A stretch of 64,000 nucleotides of DNA from an uncultured Eubacterium sp. (GTDB taxonomy: Bacteria > Bacillota > Clostridia > Peptostreptococcales > Anaerovoracaceae), in contig UQRM01000001.1 of the NCBI GenBank assembly GCA_900543485.1, positions 121,937 to 185,936 of the forward strand, written 5' to 3'. The notes below the pieces were generated by a model, which made no database searches, was not told where the DNA came from, and saw nothing but the letters and a program-made list of their open reading frames with translations. The translations under genes were made by a program, and so were the position numbers. Of the stretch, positions 16,844-26,100 are shown piece after piece. The number at the start of each line of letters is the position of its first letter. The stretch's first letter is position 1.

Positions 16844-18154
16844 ATGGGAGAGCTCGTAGTGAATTTTTCCACTCTCGATCTGCTGACGATGAACATAGAC
16901 GCTACCGTTCAGCAGATGAACAACAGGATAAACGATATCGGTACCATGGCAGGCAGGATAAGCGGCGTATCCACCAGAAGGGGATACCTGGGCTCCGCCG
17001 TCAGCCAGCTTTACGGCAGGCAGAACGATATCGGAGACAAGATAGACAAGCTGACGACCTTCAGGAGCGACCTGGTGGATTTCGGCCAGGAAGCCCAGCA
17101 GGCGGATCAGAGAGTGGCATCCAGGATATCCTACAGCACCGGGAGCTTCTGTTACACCCAGGGGATTTCCATGGCGGAAGCGGCAGGCAACTGGTGGCAG
17201 AGCGTCCTGGAGGAAGCGAAGGACTGGTTCATGAACACTCCCCTTGGCAAGGGGATACAGGCAGTTGCCGACTGGTACGAGGCAAACAAGGAGACTATAT
17301 GGGCAGGCATCGAGCTGCTGGTGGATGGAGCCATATGCGTGCTGGCGGTGGCGGCCTTCGTCGCGCTGTTCCCTACATCGCTGGCGGCCCTGGGATTCTG
17401 GGGAACGGTCAGCCTGATAGCGGCCGGATTCACCGCGGCTAAAGCGGTGGCTGACCTCTTTTCCCAGAGCGCATCATTTACATCTCACCTGCTGGGAGAT
17501 CATGAATCAGGCAGAGAATGGGCCAGCCGCGGACTGGACGACTACATGACAGGAGCAGGAAGGTTCGTGGATGATGTGGCGGGAACAGGAGATTTCTGGG
17601 AAAACTGCATGTCCTTTACATACACGGGGCTGGAAATAGTATCTATAACAAATGCCGTCAACGATGTCAGGTCCATAGGCACTAAAGTGATGGACGCCTT
17701 TAAAGGAGGCAGGTTCAGCTTTGACACCATCAGGACCATCATGGGTAACGACAAGCTGAGCGTCAGGGATTTCATGCGGTCTTCTGATTCGCCTATCAGG
17801 TCCGTAGACGACCTGTTCCTGGCGGGAGACGGCTTCATGGACAACCAGCGGGCGCTGAAGAGCGTGTGCGACGGCTACAGATATACCATAAACATGGGCT
17901 GGAGTATCTTCGATTCGGACCCGTACACCAATCCGTTTACGGAGATGAAGTTCGGCTCCAAATACGATGAGATACTCTACAGGGGAGGAGAGCTGTACGT
18001 CGACGCCCGATTCGGTTCGGGGACTTACAACAGCCTTCACCTCAACGAGGTGACCACCATAATGGATCCGCTGAAGACGCCGGAGATAAAGAACGAGGCA
18101 TTCAAGGACCTGCTGACAGGTCTGGGGTATCTGGAAGCGGACGAAGCGGCATAG
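16844..18154 (+). CDS. Candidate T7SS effector (LXG-like helical N-terminus, unknown C-terminus)
   Basis: 436 residues. About residues 1-130 are long helices with coiled-coil heptads (TVQQMNNRINDIGTMAGRIS, QLYGRQNDIGDKIDKL), like the N-terminal targeting regions of LXG/WXG effectors. Residues about 157-205 are hydrophobic and alanine/glycine-rich and could insert in a membrane. The C-terminal about 200 residues show no motif I know. No Sec signal is present. The three preceding small helical genes and the following membrane protein suggest an effector with partner and immunity genes. A structural T7SS component is the alternative. Confidence 0.55.
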   Translation: MGELVVNFSTLDLLTMNIDATVQQMNNRINDIGTMAGRISGVSTRRGYLGSAVSQLYGRQNDIGDKIDKLTTFRSDLVDFGQEAQQADQRVASRISYSTGSFCYTQGISMAEAAGNWWQSVLEEAKDWFMNTPLGKGIQAVADWYEANKETIWAGIELLVDGAICVLAVAAFVALFPTSLAALGFWGTVSLIAAGFTAAKAVADLFSQSASFTSHLLGDHESGREWASRGLDDYMTGAGRFVDDVAGTGDFWENCMSFTYTGLEIVSITNAVNDVRSIGTKVMDAFKGGRFSFDTIRTIMGNDKLSVRDFMRSSDSPIRSVDDLFLAGDGFMDNQRALKSVCDGYRYTINMGWSIFDSDPYTNPFTEMKFGSKYDEILYRGGELYVDARFGSGTYNSLHLNEVTTIMDPLKTPEIKNEAFKDLLTGLGYLEADEAA

Positions 18155-18169
18155 AAAAGGGAAGGAATC

Positions 18170-18718
18170 ATGGAATTAAGGACGGATCAATACAGGAGAA
18201 GGAAGGTGCTGAGACCTATACGGTCGCTGTTTATCGGCGTTACTGTCGGTCTGCCGCTTCTTTCCATAATGCTGATGATATTGTTGCCAAGACATCTGTA
18301 CTACGGTAACGGAGCCGGATTTTTGCTGGGCCTGGGGATATTCAGCTTCATCCCCAGCCTGCTGATACTGGGACTCTACTACGCCGACTGCTCCGGGACG
18401 TCAAAGGTCCAGAGGATGATCATCTATCCCGACAAGCTGGTCTACAGCGGCTATTCGGGAAGGAGCTTTCAGCAAATCAGGTTCCTGTCGGTCATCGATT
18501 CCATCGATTCCTATCATATGGGAAAGTGGAAGATAAAGATAAGAGGAAGATTCAAGTTCACATACACGGGTAAGTGGGAAGAGACGAAGATAAAGACACA
18601 TCTCAGTATCATGAGGACCCTCGAGGATGAAGAAACGCTGCTTGCATCGCTGGATGCTTTGCAGGGAAAAAAAGGAGGAAGAGAGTATGCAGCAGATGAG
18701 CATGGCAGAAGAATATAA
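18170..18718 (+). CDS. Two-helix membrane protein, possible immunity factor
   Basis: 182 residues. A basic N-terminus (RRRKVLRPIRS) precedes two membrane helices (about 20-40 and 47-68). The remainder is a soluble domain with strands such as QRMIIYPDKLVYSGYSGRSFQQIRF, which recalls bacterial PH-like folds. It starts 15 bases after the candidate effector and overlaps the next gene by 32 bases. A small membrane protein right after an effector gene is where immunity proteins sit. A similar plan is seen in the protein at 20325, so a structural role is equally possible. Confidence 0.55.
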   Translation: MELRTDQYRRRKVLRPIRSLFIGVTVGLPLLSIMLMILLPRHLYYGNGAGFLLGLGIFSFIPSLLILGLYYADCSGTSKVQRMIIYPDKLVYSGYSGRSFQQIRFLSVIDSIDSYHMGKWKIKIRGRFKFTYTGKWEETKIKTHLSIMRTLEDEETLLASLDALQGKKGGREYAADEHGRRI

Positions 18719-19982
18719 CCAGCAGGGCAGGGATCTGTACGGACTGGATAAGTACAGCGAGGCCATGGACTGGTACAGGAAGGCGGAGGAAGCCGATCCG
18801 TCCTGCGTCAGGACATATATGAACATGTCGGAGCTTTATATCATGACGAAACAGCTTGACAAGGCCAAGGAGGTTCTTAATAAGGCCCTCTACCTGGAAA
18901 AGGACAACGGTGAGGCCAATTTCCACCTGGGGAATATCGCTTACATGGAAGGCGATCACAAGGCGGCCGCCAGCTTTCTGACCAGGGCCTACAACAGCCA
19001 GTACAGCAATCCCAGGATAGCTTACCACCTGGCTTGTCTTTACATAGACATGCACAAAGACGAGCAGGCATTGTTTTATCTCAACAAGCTGTTGAAGGAG
19101 GACCCGTTCCAGATAGAGGCCAGACTCAGGAAGATAGAGATACTGATAGGTTTTCAGAAGTATGAGGAGGCTCTGAGGAACGCCGACGAGATGATCCTGC
19201 TGCTGCCGGACACCTTCGAAGGCTATCACTATAAATTCGTGACGCTGCTGGGGCTCAACAGGTATCCGGAGGCCAGGGAAACCATCGACAGTGCTATGAA
19301 GCTGTTTCCCGACGACCTGGGTTTCGTGTACGATCTGATCAAGTACTACGAGCAGGTGGAGGAATACGACAAGGCCCTGGCTCTCATCGACGAACGGTTC
19401 CAGGCCAGCAAGGAGGACTGGCGCTCTATACGTAAGGAAAAGGCTAAGCTGCTGTTTTCCATGGGCAGGGCTGACGAGACAAGGGAGCTGCTGGAGGAGA
19501 TAGTAAGCGAGGATTATGATGATGAGATGTGTTTTTGTCTCATGCAGGTATACGGAGGCTTCGGAGAATACGATAAAGCGCTGGACTGCTGCGAGAAGAT
19601 GATAGAGAATGGCTCGGAGAACCAGTATTACTATTCCGCCGTCTACCATGAAGCGGTGGCTTACGATAAGCTGGGAAGAAACAAGGAGGCTGAAGAAAAA
19701 TACAACAGCGCGGCTCAGCTTTTCCGGGCGGCGTCAGGTCGTCACCGGGGGATGCTGGGACTGTATCTTTACCGGGCGCTTTGCTACAAGCGGCTCAAGG
19801 ATTACGAGAGAGCCATGGAAATGGTGGACTATCTCATCGCCGTATCCGACGGTAAATTCGGGGAAGCCTTCTACGTCAAGGGTCTCATCTGCGAGGATCT
19901 CTGCGACGACCAGAAGGCGAAGGAGTACAAGGAAAAAGGGCTGGAGCTGAGCACGGTACTGAGTCATTTTTTCAGTCTGTGA
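18687..19982 (+). CDS. TPR repeat protein
   Basis: 431 residues made of about ten tetratricopeptide repeats from the start (AEEYNQQGRDLYGLDKYSEA, then YMNMSELYIMTKQLDKAKEV and so on). It has no signal peptide or membrane helix, so it should be a cytoplasmic scaffold. AGGAGG (18673-18678) places the start at ATG 18687; a frame start 60 bases earlier has no such site. The gene lies wholly inside the T7SS operon. TPR proteins can act as substrate adaptors, but no partner can be named from sequence. Confidence 0.8.
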   Translation: MQQMSMAEEYNQQGRDLYGLDKYSEAMDWYRKAEEADPSCVRTYMNMSELYIMTKQLDKAKEVLNKALYLEKDNGEANFHLGNIAYMEGDHKAAASFLTRAYNSQYSNPRIAYHLACLYIDMHKDEQALFYLNKLLKEDPFQIEARLRKIEILIGFQKYEEALRNADEMILLLPDTFEGYHYKFVTLLGLNRYPEARETIDSAMKLFPDDLGFVYDLIKYYEQVEEYDKALALIDERFQASKEDWRSIRKEKAKLLFSMGRADETRELLEEIVSEDYDDEMCFCLMQVYGGFGEYDKALDCCEKMIENGSENQYYYSAVYHEAVAYDKLGRNKEAEEKYNSAAQLFRAASGRHRGMLGLYLYRALCYKRLKDYERAMEMVDYLIAVSDGKFGEAFYVKGLICEDLCDDQKAKEYKEKGLELSTVLSHFFSL

Positions 19983-20010
19983 CGCGGCGTGACGAGAGGA
20001 GGAGCATGCG

Positions 20011-20307
20011 ATGAATATAAAAGTTGATCTTACCCAGCTGGGAGAGACCATCAAGGTATACGATACAGCCGTCAACGATATCAAGACGGCCTTCAGCGAT
20101 CTGGACAGCGCCATAAATACACTGAAGAGCACTGACTGGAAGTCGGGAGCCAGCAGGCAGTACTTTTCCACATACGACGATTCGTGGAAGCAGAATATGA
20201 TAAGACAGCAGGAGATACTGGAACATCTGAAAAGCTGTCTGGAATATGCCAGGACAGAATACGAGGCCGTCTACGGCAAGGTAAATACCCTGGGGCAGAA
20301 CATATAG
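20011..20307 (+). CDS. Third WXG100-like protein (W-x-x-G variant)
   Basis: 98 residues, two amphipathic helices around a turn DWKSGASRQYF, a W-K-S-G variant of the WXG motif. N-terminal MNIKVDLTQLGETIKVYDTAVNDIKTAF resembles the YwqI/YeeF-type small WXG-like proteins. It separates two halves of the operon and is followed by another membrane protein and the kinase. Confidence 0.7.
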   Translation: MNIKVDLTQLGETIKVYDTAVNDIKTAFSDLDSAINTLKSTDWKSGASRQYFSTYDDSWKQNMIRQQEILEHLKSCLEYARTEYEAVYGKVNTLGQNI

Positions 20308-20324
20308 AAAGAAGGTAACGTGAT

Positions 20325-20855
20325 TTGGATAGCTATGTCTTTCGCAATGAGATGAAATTCGGCAACAGAGCCGCCCAGAGAAAGCTGCTGCTGAGACTGG
20401 CAGGAGTCTTGCTCCTGGCGGTTTTCGTGCTGAAAACCGTGTTGGACGGGTTTTCCGTCATCACCCTGTGGCTGGTGCTGCTGGGGCTGATCTTCCTGGG
20501 GAGAAAAGGCTCCCCTGTGACGGTGGAGGACGTACTGACGGAGATCAGCTTTGCCCCCGGTCATGTGACGCTGGTATACAGGGGCATCGACCGTCACGAC
20601 GGCCAGGGGCTGCGGACGGAGGTCTACGAGATGGAGGCGGATCGGATAAAGACCATCAGGTACAACGATAAGTACAGGATGCTGGAATTGATATCCCAGC
20701 CTGTCCTGACTGTCCGACTGGGGTCCGGGTCCGTCACCAGGGACTTTGCCCATACGGGACAGCGGGACAGACAGGTGCTCTGGCTGAAGGACGATGATAC
20801 GCGGGGACATATACTTGAAAAGATACAGGAGGTACAGGAAGAATGGCGAAGATAG
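20325..20855 (+). CDS. Two-helix membrane protein next to the kinase
   Basis: 176 residues. Two membrane helices (about residues 22-38 and 44-58) are followed by a soluble domain rich in strands (TEISFAPGHVTLVYRGIDR, VYEMEADRIKTIRYNDKYRML), again PH-domain-like, and a C-terminal helix. TTG 20325 has AGAAGGT about 8 nt upstream; ATG 20352 is the alternative. It overlaps the kinase start by 13 bases, so the two are probably made together. It parallels the protein at 18170 in size and layout. Function unknown. Confidence 0.6.
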   Translation: MDSYVFRNEMKFGNRAAQRKLLLRLAGVLLLAVFVLKTVLDGFSVITLWLVLLGLIFLGRKGSPVTVEDVLTEISFAPGHVTLVYRGIDRHDGQGLRTEVYEMEADRIKTIRYNDKYRMLELISQPVLTVRLGSGSVTRDFAHTGQRDRQVLWLKDDDTRGHILEKIQEVQEEWRR

Positions 20856-22573
20856 GCGCGATAATAGACGGGAAATACGAGATACTCAAGCAGATAGGCA
20901 TGGGAGGCATGTCCACCGTCTATCTGGCCATGGACCAGCATCTCAACAAGCAGTGGGCCGTGAAGGAGATACGCCTCAGGGCCGACGACAGGGAAAGCCG
21001 GGTCATCATCCAGAGCCTGATAGCGGAAGCTAACCTGATGAAAAAGCTGGACCATCCGGCCCTTCCCAGGATAGTGGACATCATCGACAGCCGGGACACC
21101 ATCTATGTCATCATGGACTACATAGAGGGAGAGCCCCTCAGCAGGATACTGGAAAGGGAAGGCCCTCAGCCGGAGGAAGACGTGCTGGAGTGGGCGCGTC
21201 AGCTCTGCGACGTCCTCTCCTACCTCCATACGAGAAAGCCGCCTGTTATCTACCGCGACATGAAGCCAGGCAACATCATGATAAGGCCCGACGGCAACAT
21301 CAGGCTGATAGATTTCGGTATAGCCAGGGAATATAAGGAGGGAAAAACGTCGGACACGGTGGCGTTGGGAACTAAAGGATACGCGGCTCCCGAGCAGTTC
21401 GGCGGCCAGGGACAGACAGACGCACGCACCGACATATACAGCCTGGGAGTGACTCTGTATCAGGCTCTTACGGGACAGACGCCGTCGGAGCCGCCCTATG
21501 AATTTTATCCCATAAGGTACTGGGATCCGTCTCTTTCGGGAGGTCTGGAGAAGATAATAGCCAAGTGCGTGAAGCCCAATCCTCAGGACAGATATCAGAC
21601 CTGCGCCCAGCTGTATTACGCTCTCAACCATTACGAGGAAGAAGACGATGTCCACAAGGCGGCTCAGAGGCGGAAGCTGAGAGCCTTCACCATGGCGGCC
21701 GCAGGCTTCGCCCTCTTCCTGATAATGGGTTTTTCCGGTTTGTTCCTGGAAAGCTGGGCCAATACACAGAATTACGACTCCATATATCAGCGGGCAGAAA
21801 AAGAGACGGAAGCCTCGGAGAAGGAGGCGCTGCTGCTGCAGTGCGCTCAGCTCAAGCCTGATTCTGTCCAGCCATATGAAGCGCTGATAGATCTGTACAA
21901 GTCCGATCTGTCATTCCAGGTGGATGAAGAGATGGAGATAAAGACGACACTTTACCGGAATCTGGAGGCACTCCAGTCATCGGAAGGGTACGCCGGCCTG
22001 GCCTTCGAGCTGGGGAAGCTGTATTGGTATTATTATGAATACGGCAGCGGCGATACCAACTTCGTCACCAGGATGAAGGGTGCCGTCCAGTGGTTCGAGG
22101 ACGCGCTGGAATACGGCGGCGAGGATTTTGAGAACGCTGAAATGGCACAGGTATACAGGGACATAGGACGTTTCAACGAAGACATAACCATGGAGATAGA
22201 GGAAGCCTCCGACGCCGGCAAGTACGCTCCGTATTTCCAGAGCCTCCAACAGCTTACGGCCCAGATGGAGGCCGATCCTGATGAAGCGGAGATAGTGATG
22301 CTGGAGGTTTACAGACTGGATGTGGATGTACTGGAGACATATGCCAGGAAGTTTGAGAGTGACGGTATCACCCGGCAGCAGATGGAGGGGCTGTTGGCTT
22401 CTGCAAGAGCAGGGGTGCAGCAGCTGGAGACCACCACCGATAAGACGGATGCTCTGAAAGCCGACGTGACAGCCAGGCTGGAGGAAGCGGCAGCGGCCAT
22501 AGAGCGGGCCTTCACCCGGTCCAGGGTGCCGGAGAGCGAGAGATATGTGACCATGCAGTACCAGGGAAACTGA
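20843..22573 (+). CDS. Transmembrane Ser/Thr protein kinase (Hanks type)
   Basis: 576 residues. The kinase domain has G-loop IGMGGMSTVY (18-27), ATP lysine K41, catalytic YRDMKPGN (D139, N144), DFG (157-159) and APEQF (182-186). A membrane helix spans about 281-303, and an extracytoplasmic helical domain of about 270 residues follows, without PASTA repeats. HRD is YRD, a common bacterial variant, so activity is expected. Within the T7SS operon it should phosphorylate cytoplasmic tails that FHA domains then bind; the next gene has repeated threonine motifs of that kind. The start overlaps the upstream gene. Confidence 0.93.
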   Translation: MAKIGAIIDGKYEILKQIGMGGMSTVYLAMDQHLNKQWAVKEIRLRADDRESRVIIQSLIAEANLMKKLDHPALPRIVDIIDSRDTIYVIMDYIEGEPLSRILEREGPQPEEDVLEWARQLCDVLSYLHTRKPPVIYRDMKPGNIMIRPDGNIRLIDFGIAREYKEGKTSDTVALGTKGYAAPEQFGGQGQTDARTDIYSLGVTLYQALTGQTPSEPPYEFYPIRYWDPSLSGGLEKIIAKCVKPNPQDRYQTCAQLYYALNHYEEEDDVHKAAQRRKLRAFTMAAAGFALFLIMGFSGLFLESWANTQNYDSIYQRAEKETEASEKEALLLQCAQLKPDSVQPYEALIDLYKSDLSFQVDEEMEIKTTLYRNLEALQSSEGYAGLAFELGKLYWYYYEYGSGDTNFVTRMKGAVQWFEDALEYGGEDFENAEMAQVYRDIGRFNEDITMEIEEASDAGKYAPYFQSLQQLTAQMEADPDEAEIVMLEVYRLDVDVLETYARKFESDGITRQQMEGLLASARAGVQQLETTTDKTDALKADVTARLEEAAAAIERAFTRSRVPESERYVTMQYQGN

Positions 22574-22595
22574 TAGAAAGGCGGTAAGAAAGAAG

Positions 22596-23153
22596 ATGAC
22601 TCAGGCAGAGATATTTCACATAGTGGCGATAATATGTTTTGCGATAAGCGCCTTGTGTTTGGCAGCGGCAGTAGCGGCTTATTTCAAACTGGGCATAGCG
22701 GCCGTGATAGGTGATATCACAGGCAGGACAGCCAGAAAGCAGATAGAAGAGTATGAGGCCAGACAGGAGGGCCGCAGACCGCAGACCGGTCGACGAGCCA
22801 GGACCCAGGCATCCTTCAGATCGGAAAAATTCAAATCGGAGAAGCTCAAATCTGAGAAGTTGAAGTCGGGCGGGCTTAAACCTGCCGCCGTTTCTTCGGG
22901 ATTCGTCCCGTCGACCGACGCGGCCGACGCGGGCGACAGCACGGAAATACTGGCCGGGTCATCTGCCGGAGGCGGCAGTACGGAGATCCTTGCGGCGACC
23001 GGTGTGGCCGACAGCACGGAAATACTGATGACAGCCGGAGACGGTGACAGTACGGAGATCCTGACCGGCTCACCAGCCGGTCCATCCGCCAGCGCAAGCG
23101 ATGTGCGGGACGAAGAGACGGCCCTGCTGTCGGGAAAGGAGCAGAGCGCATGA
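22596..23153 (+). CDS. Membrane-anchored tail protein with repeated STEIL threonine motifs
   Basis: 185 residues. One membrane helix (about 7-33) is followed by a basic stretch, so the tail is cytoplasmic. After KSEKLK repeats (about 75-95) come four copies of STEIL with the threonine at 116, 129, 141 and 153, spaced 12-13 residues, and a related EETALL (T175). Thr followed three residues later by Leu is the type of site FHA domains bind when phosphorylated. Lying next to the kinase and in an operon with two FHA proteins, it is likely a phospho-scaffold; phosphorylation itself is inference. Its end overlaps the next ATG (ATGA). Confidence 0.7.
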   Translation: MTQAEIFHIVAIICFAISALCLAAAVAAYFKLGIAAVIGDITGRTARKQIEEYEARQEGRRPQTGRRARTQASFRSEKFKSEKLKSEKLKSGGLKPAAVSSGFVPSTDAADAGDSTEILAGSSAGGGSTEILAATGVADSTEILMTAGDGDSTEILTGSPAGPSASASDVRDEETALLSGKEQSA

Positions 23154-26100
23154 GAAAGCATATCATGGCAGCCGCAGCGGCCGCGTTCCTTTTGGGAGGA
23201 TTGATATTCTGCAGCGATCTGCCTCCGGTAACGGATGTCAGCGCTGTGGAGCAGCAGGCGGGCGACCAGAGCATCAGTCAGACAGAAGTGCAGAAGCAGA
23301 CTGAAATCACCCTTGTATTCGATGGAGACGGCAACCTGATCAATCCGGAGGCGTTGGAGCAGCTTGAGGGAGCGGAGAAGATAGAATATGTGACGGAACA
23401 GGAGGGCCGGAGGTCCACCCAGACCCGGCCACAGGTGCAGATCACGCCGGAGACGGGATATTTCGTCGATGTTTACGAGGATTCCGATTATCAGCTGGAG
23501 CGGGATTTTCTGTGGGAGAAGGAAGAACCGCCGATGACGGTACTGACGTGGGAAGCCTTGAAGGAAACGCCGGATACGTCAGAAGGGCATCAGCTGACGC
23601 TGATCATGGGGAGCGACAGTCTTTCTCCCCAGCTGAGAGATTTTACAGGATCGCAGCCGGATGATGGCAGTTGGACGCTGGAAGGATACAGCGTTTCTTT
23701 TGCCGCCGATGACGGGGATAAACAGTCCGGCGCTTCGGGGATAGCAAAAGTTACGTATTCCAAGTCGCCGGGCGTTTCGGAAGGCGCACCGGCAGATGAC
23801 GAAACGGAGCTGACGCCCGATGAGGAAACGGGTCTTTACGAGCTTGTGATACCCGATGAAAGCTACGAAGGAGCATATTACATAACGGCTTACGACTGGG
23901 CCGGCAATTTCGCCCAGCAGCAGATAGCTGTGCGTGTAGATACTGGAGCACCCGTCCTGGGACAGCCGGAGAGCGAGCCTGCCCTCAACACCGGAGCGGA
24001 TGGTATCGGCTGGATCAACGGCAGTACGAAGATATCCGTGGACGTAGAATCGCCCGTATCGGGAATAGATTCCGTCTGGTACAGCACTGCTGAGGACGGC
24101 AGCGACGCTGTGGAGATACAGGCAGATCAGGGCGGCATATACTCTTTCGACACTCCGGGCCAGGCAGGCCGGGAAACGTACTACATCTGGGCGGAAAGCG
24201 GCGCGGGAGTTGTGAGTCAGAAGCAGGCTCTGACGGTCGGCACGGACTTGAAGAAGCCGACGGTGGACAGTGCGGAAGGTTCGGGAGACGGATGGCTCAG
24301 CTTCAAGAAGAATATAACGCTGAGCATATCTGTCAGCGATAACGCTGAAGATGAAGGCAGCGCGGACGCTGTGTCAGGTGTGGCGCGAGTTTATGTGGAA
24401 ACGGTGCTGACCGGCAGCGGAGACGTGGAGAGCCGGCTGGACGCCACGAGGAACGACGACGGCACCTACATCTTCAAGATAGAGAGGGGCTGGTTCAACA
24501 GCTCTGTGAAAAACAAGGTGTTCAAGATATACGCCGTTGACGCGGCAGGCAATGTATCGGCCGCTTACAACTATTCGGTCAACGTCGACGTGGAGGAGCC
24601 GGAGATAGAAGCCATCGAGATAACAGGCGTTGACGGAGAGGCTCTTAGAAATTACGATACTCTGGAAAATCAGGCCTTTGCCGATGGTCAGATAAAGGTG
24701 ACCGTACAGGCCTCCGACGATGAAAACGGCTCCGGCGTGGACACGATAGGTCTCTATAAGAAAAGAGGCCTTCTGGGATATGCGGAGCTGGCAGCGCCTG
24801 TAGAAGTTGACGATAACAACGAAGCCATCTTCTATATACCGGCAGGAGAAATGGCAGAGGAGGATGAGGTCGCCTTCGAGGGAGCCATATACGCTATGGC
24901 CGCTGATAGAGCAGGAAACGAGTCTGATTATACCGCCTTCGGCACGGGCAGAAACGACGATGTGCCCGATACCGTAGTGGCGGAGAACACAGACCCCGAT
25001 ATTTCCATCATCGAGGAGGACAAGGCCGATACCACCGTGGAGACGGACGGCATCGAATATTCCTGTTACAAGGACGACACCAGCCTGAAGATACAGGCTT
25101 CCGATGAAGCGGGACAGGTGAATTCCGGCGTGCAGCGACTTCGGGTGGCAGTCAATGGCCAGGAAATAAGTGATCAGAGCTTCAACTCGCGGATCGGCAA
25201 TAAGGAATTGACGATAAATACAGAGGACTGCGCCATGGCGGAGGACGGCGCCTACGACGTAACGGTCGAAGCCTGGGATTTCTCGGGAAACAAGATTACG
25301 GGCAGCCACAGGATATACAAGGACGGCGTCGCACCCCGGATAACGAACATAGAGAAGTCTCCGGATTCGGAGTGGAGCGGTGATGACGTGACGGTGACAG
25401 TGATGGCGTCGGATGAGTTCGGGCCGTGCGATTCAGGGGTAGCTGCCGTATGGTATGGAAAATCCGACGATTTTGAGCAGGCCATCAGGGCGGAAAATAC
25501 CGGGGACGGTGTCTACAGCTTCACCGTAACGGAGGAAGCCGACAGGATATACTATTTCTGGGCCGAGGACAGAGCCGGCAACGTGTCGGCCCTGGGGGAC
25601 GATACACAGGTATCGGTGAAGATAGACAGGACGGCTCCCGTTATCACATCTTTAGAGTATGACGGGCCGGGTCACCAGGATGATGAGGACGGCAGCCTGG
25701 CGGGGATAGTGGAGGAGACCGACTACGGCTACTATTTCCATGGCGATGTGATGGTGACCGTAACCGGCAGGGACACTCAGACCCAGACGGAAGACGGAGG
25801 CGTGCAGGAAGTTGATGGAAGCGGCGTGGCACAGATATATTATCAGCTGGTGCCTGCCGACGGTTCAGCTCCTTCGCCGGCTACCGTACTGGCAGCCGAT
25901 GAGGCTGGCAGTATTTCCTTCAGGATAGAAAAGGGTTTCAAGGGTGATATATATGTGAAGGCCAGCGATAAAGCCGGCAATATGCCTGCCGACGACGAGA
26001 CGACGCCGCTGACTGACGAAGGTTATGTCCACGGAAGCGGCGTGATACTGGAAAAGCAGGAAGAACACGACGAGACTGCACAGATGACCGTTGACTTGCC

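Noticed and set aside
24374..25309. Minus-strand open frame opposite the Ig-repeat protein
   Set aside because: Composition of an antisense shadow, no start signals; the plus-strand protein is continuous and repetitive through the region.
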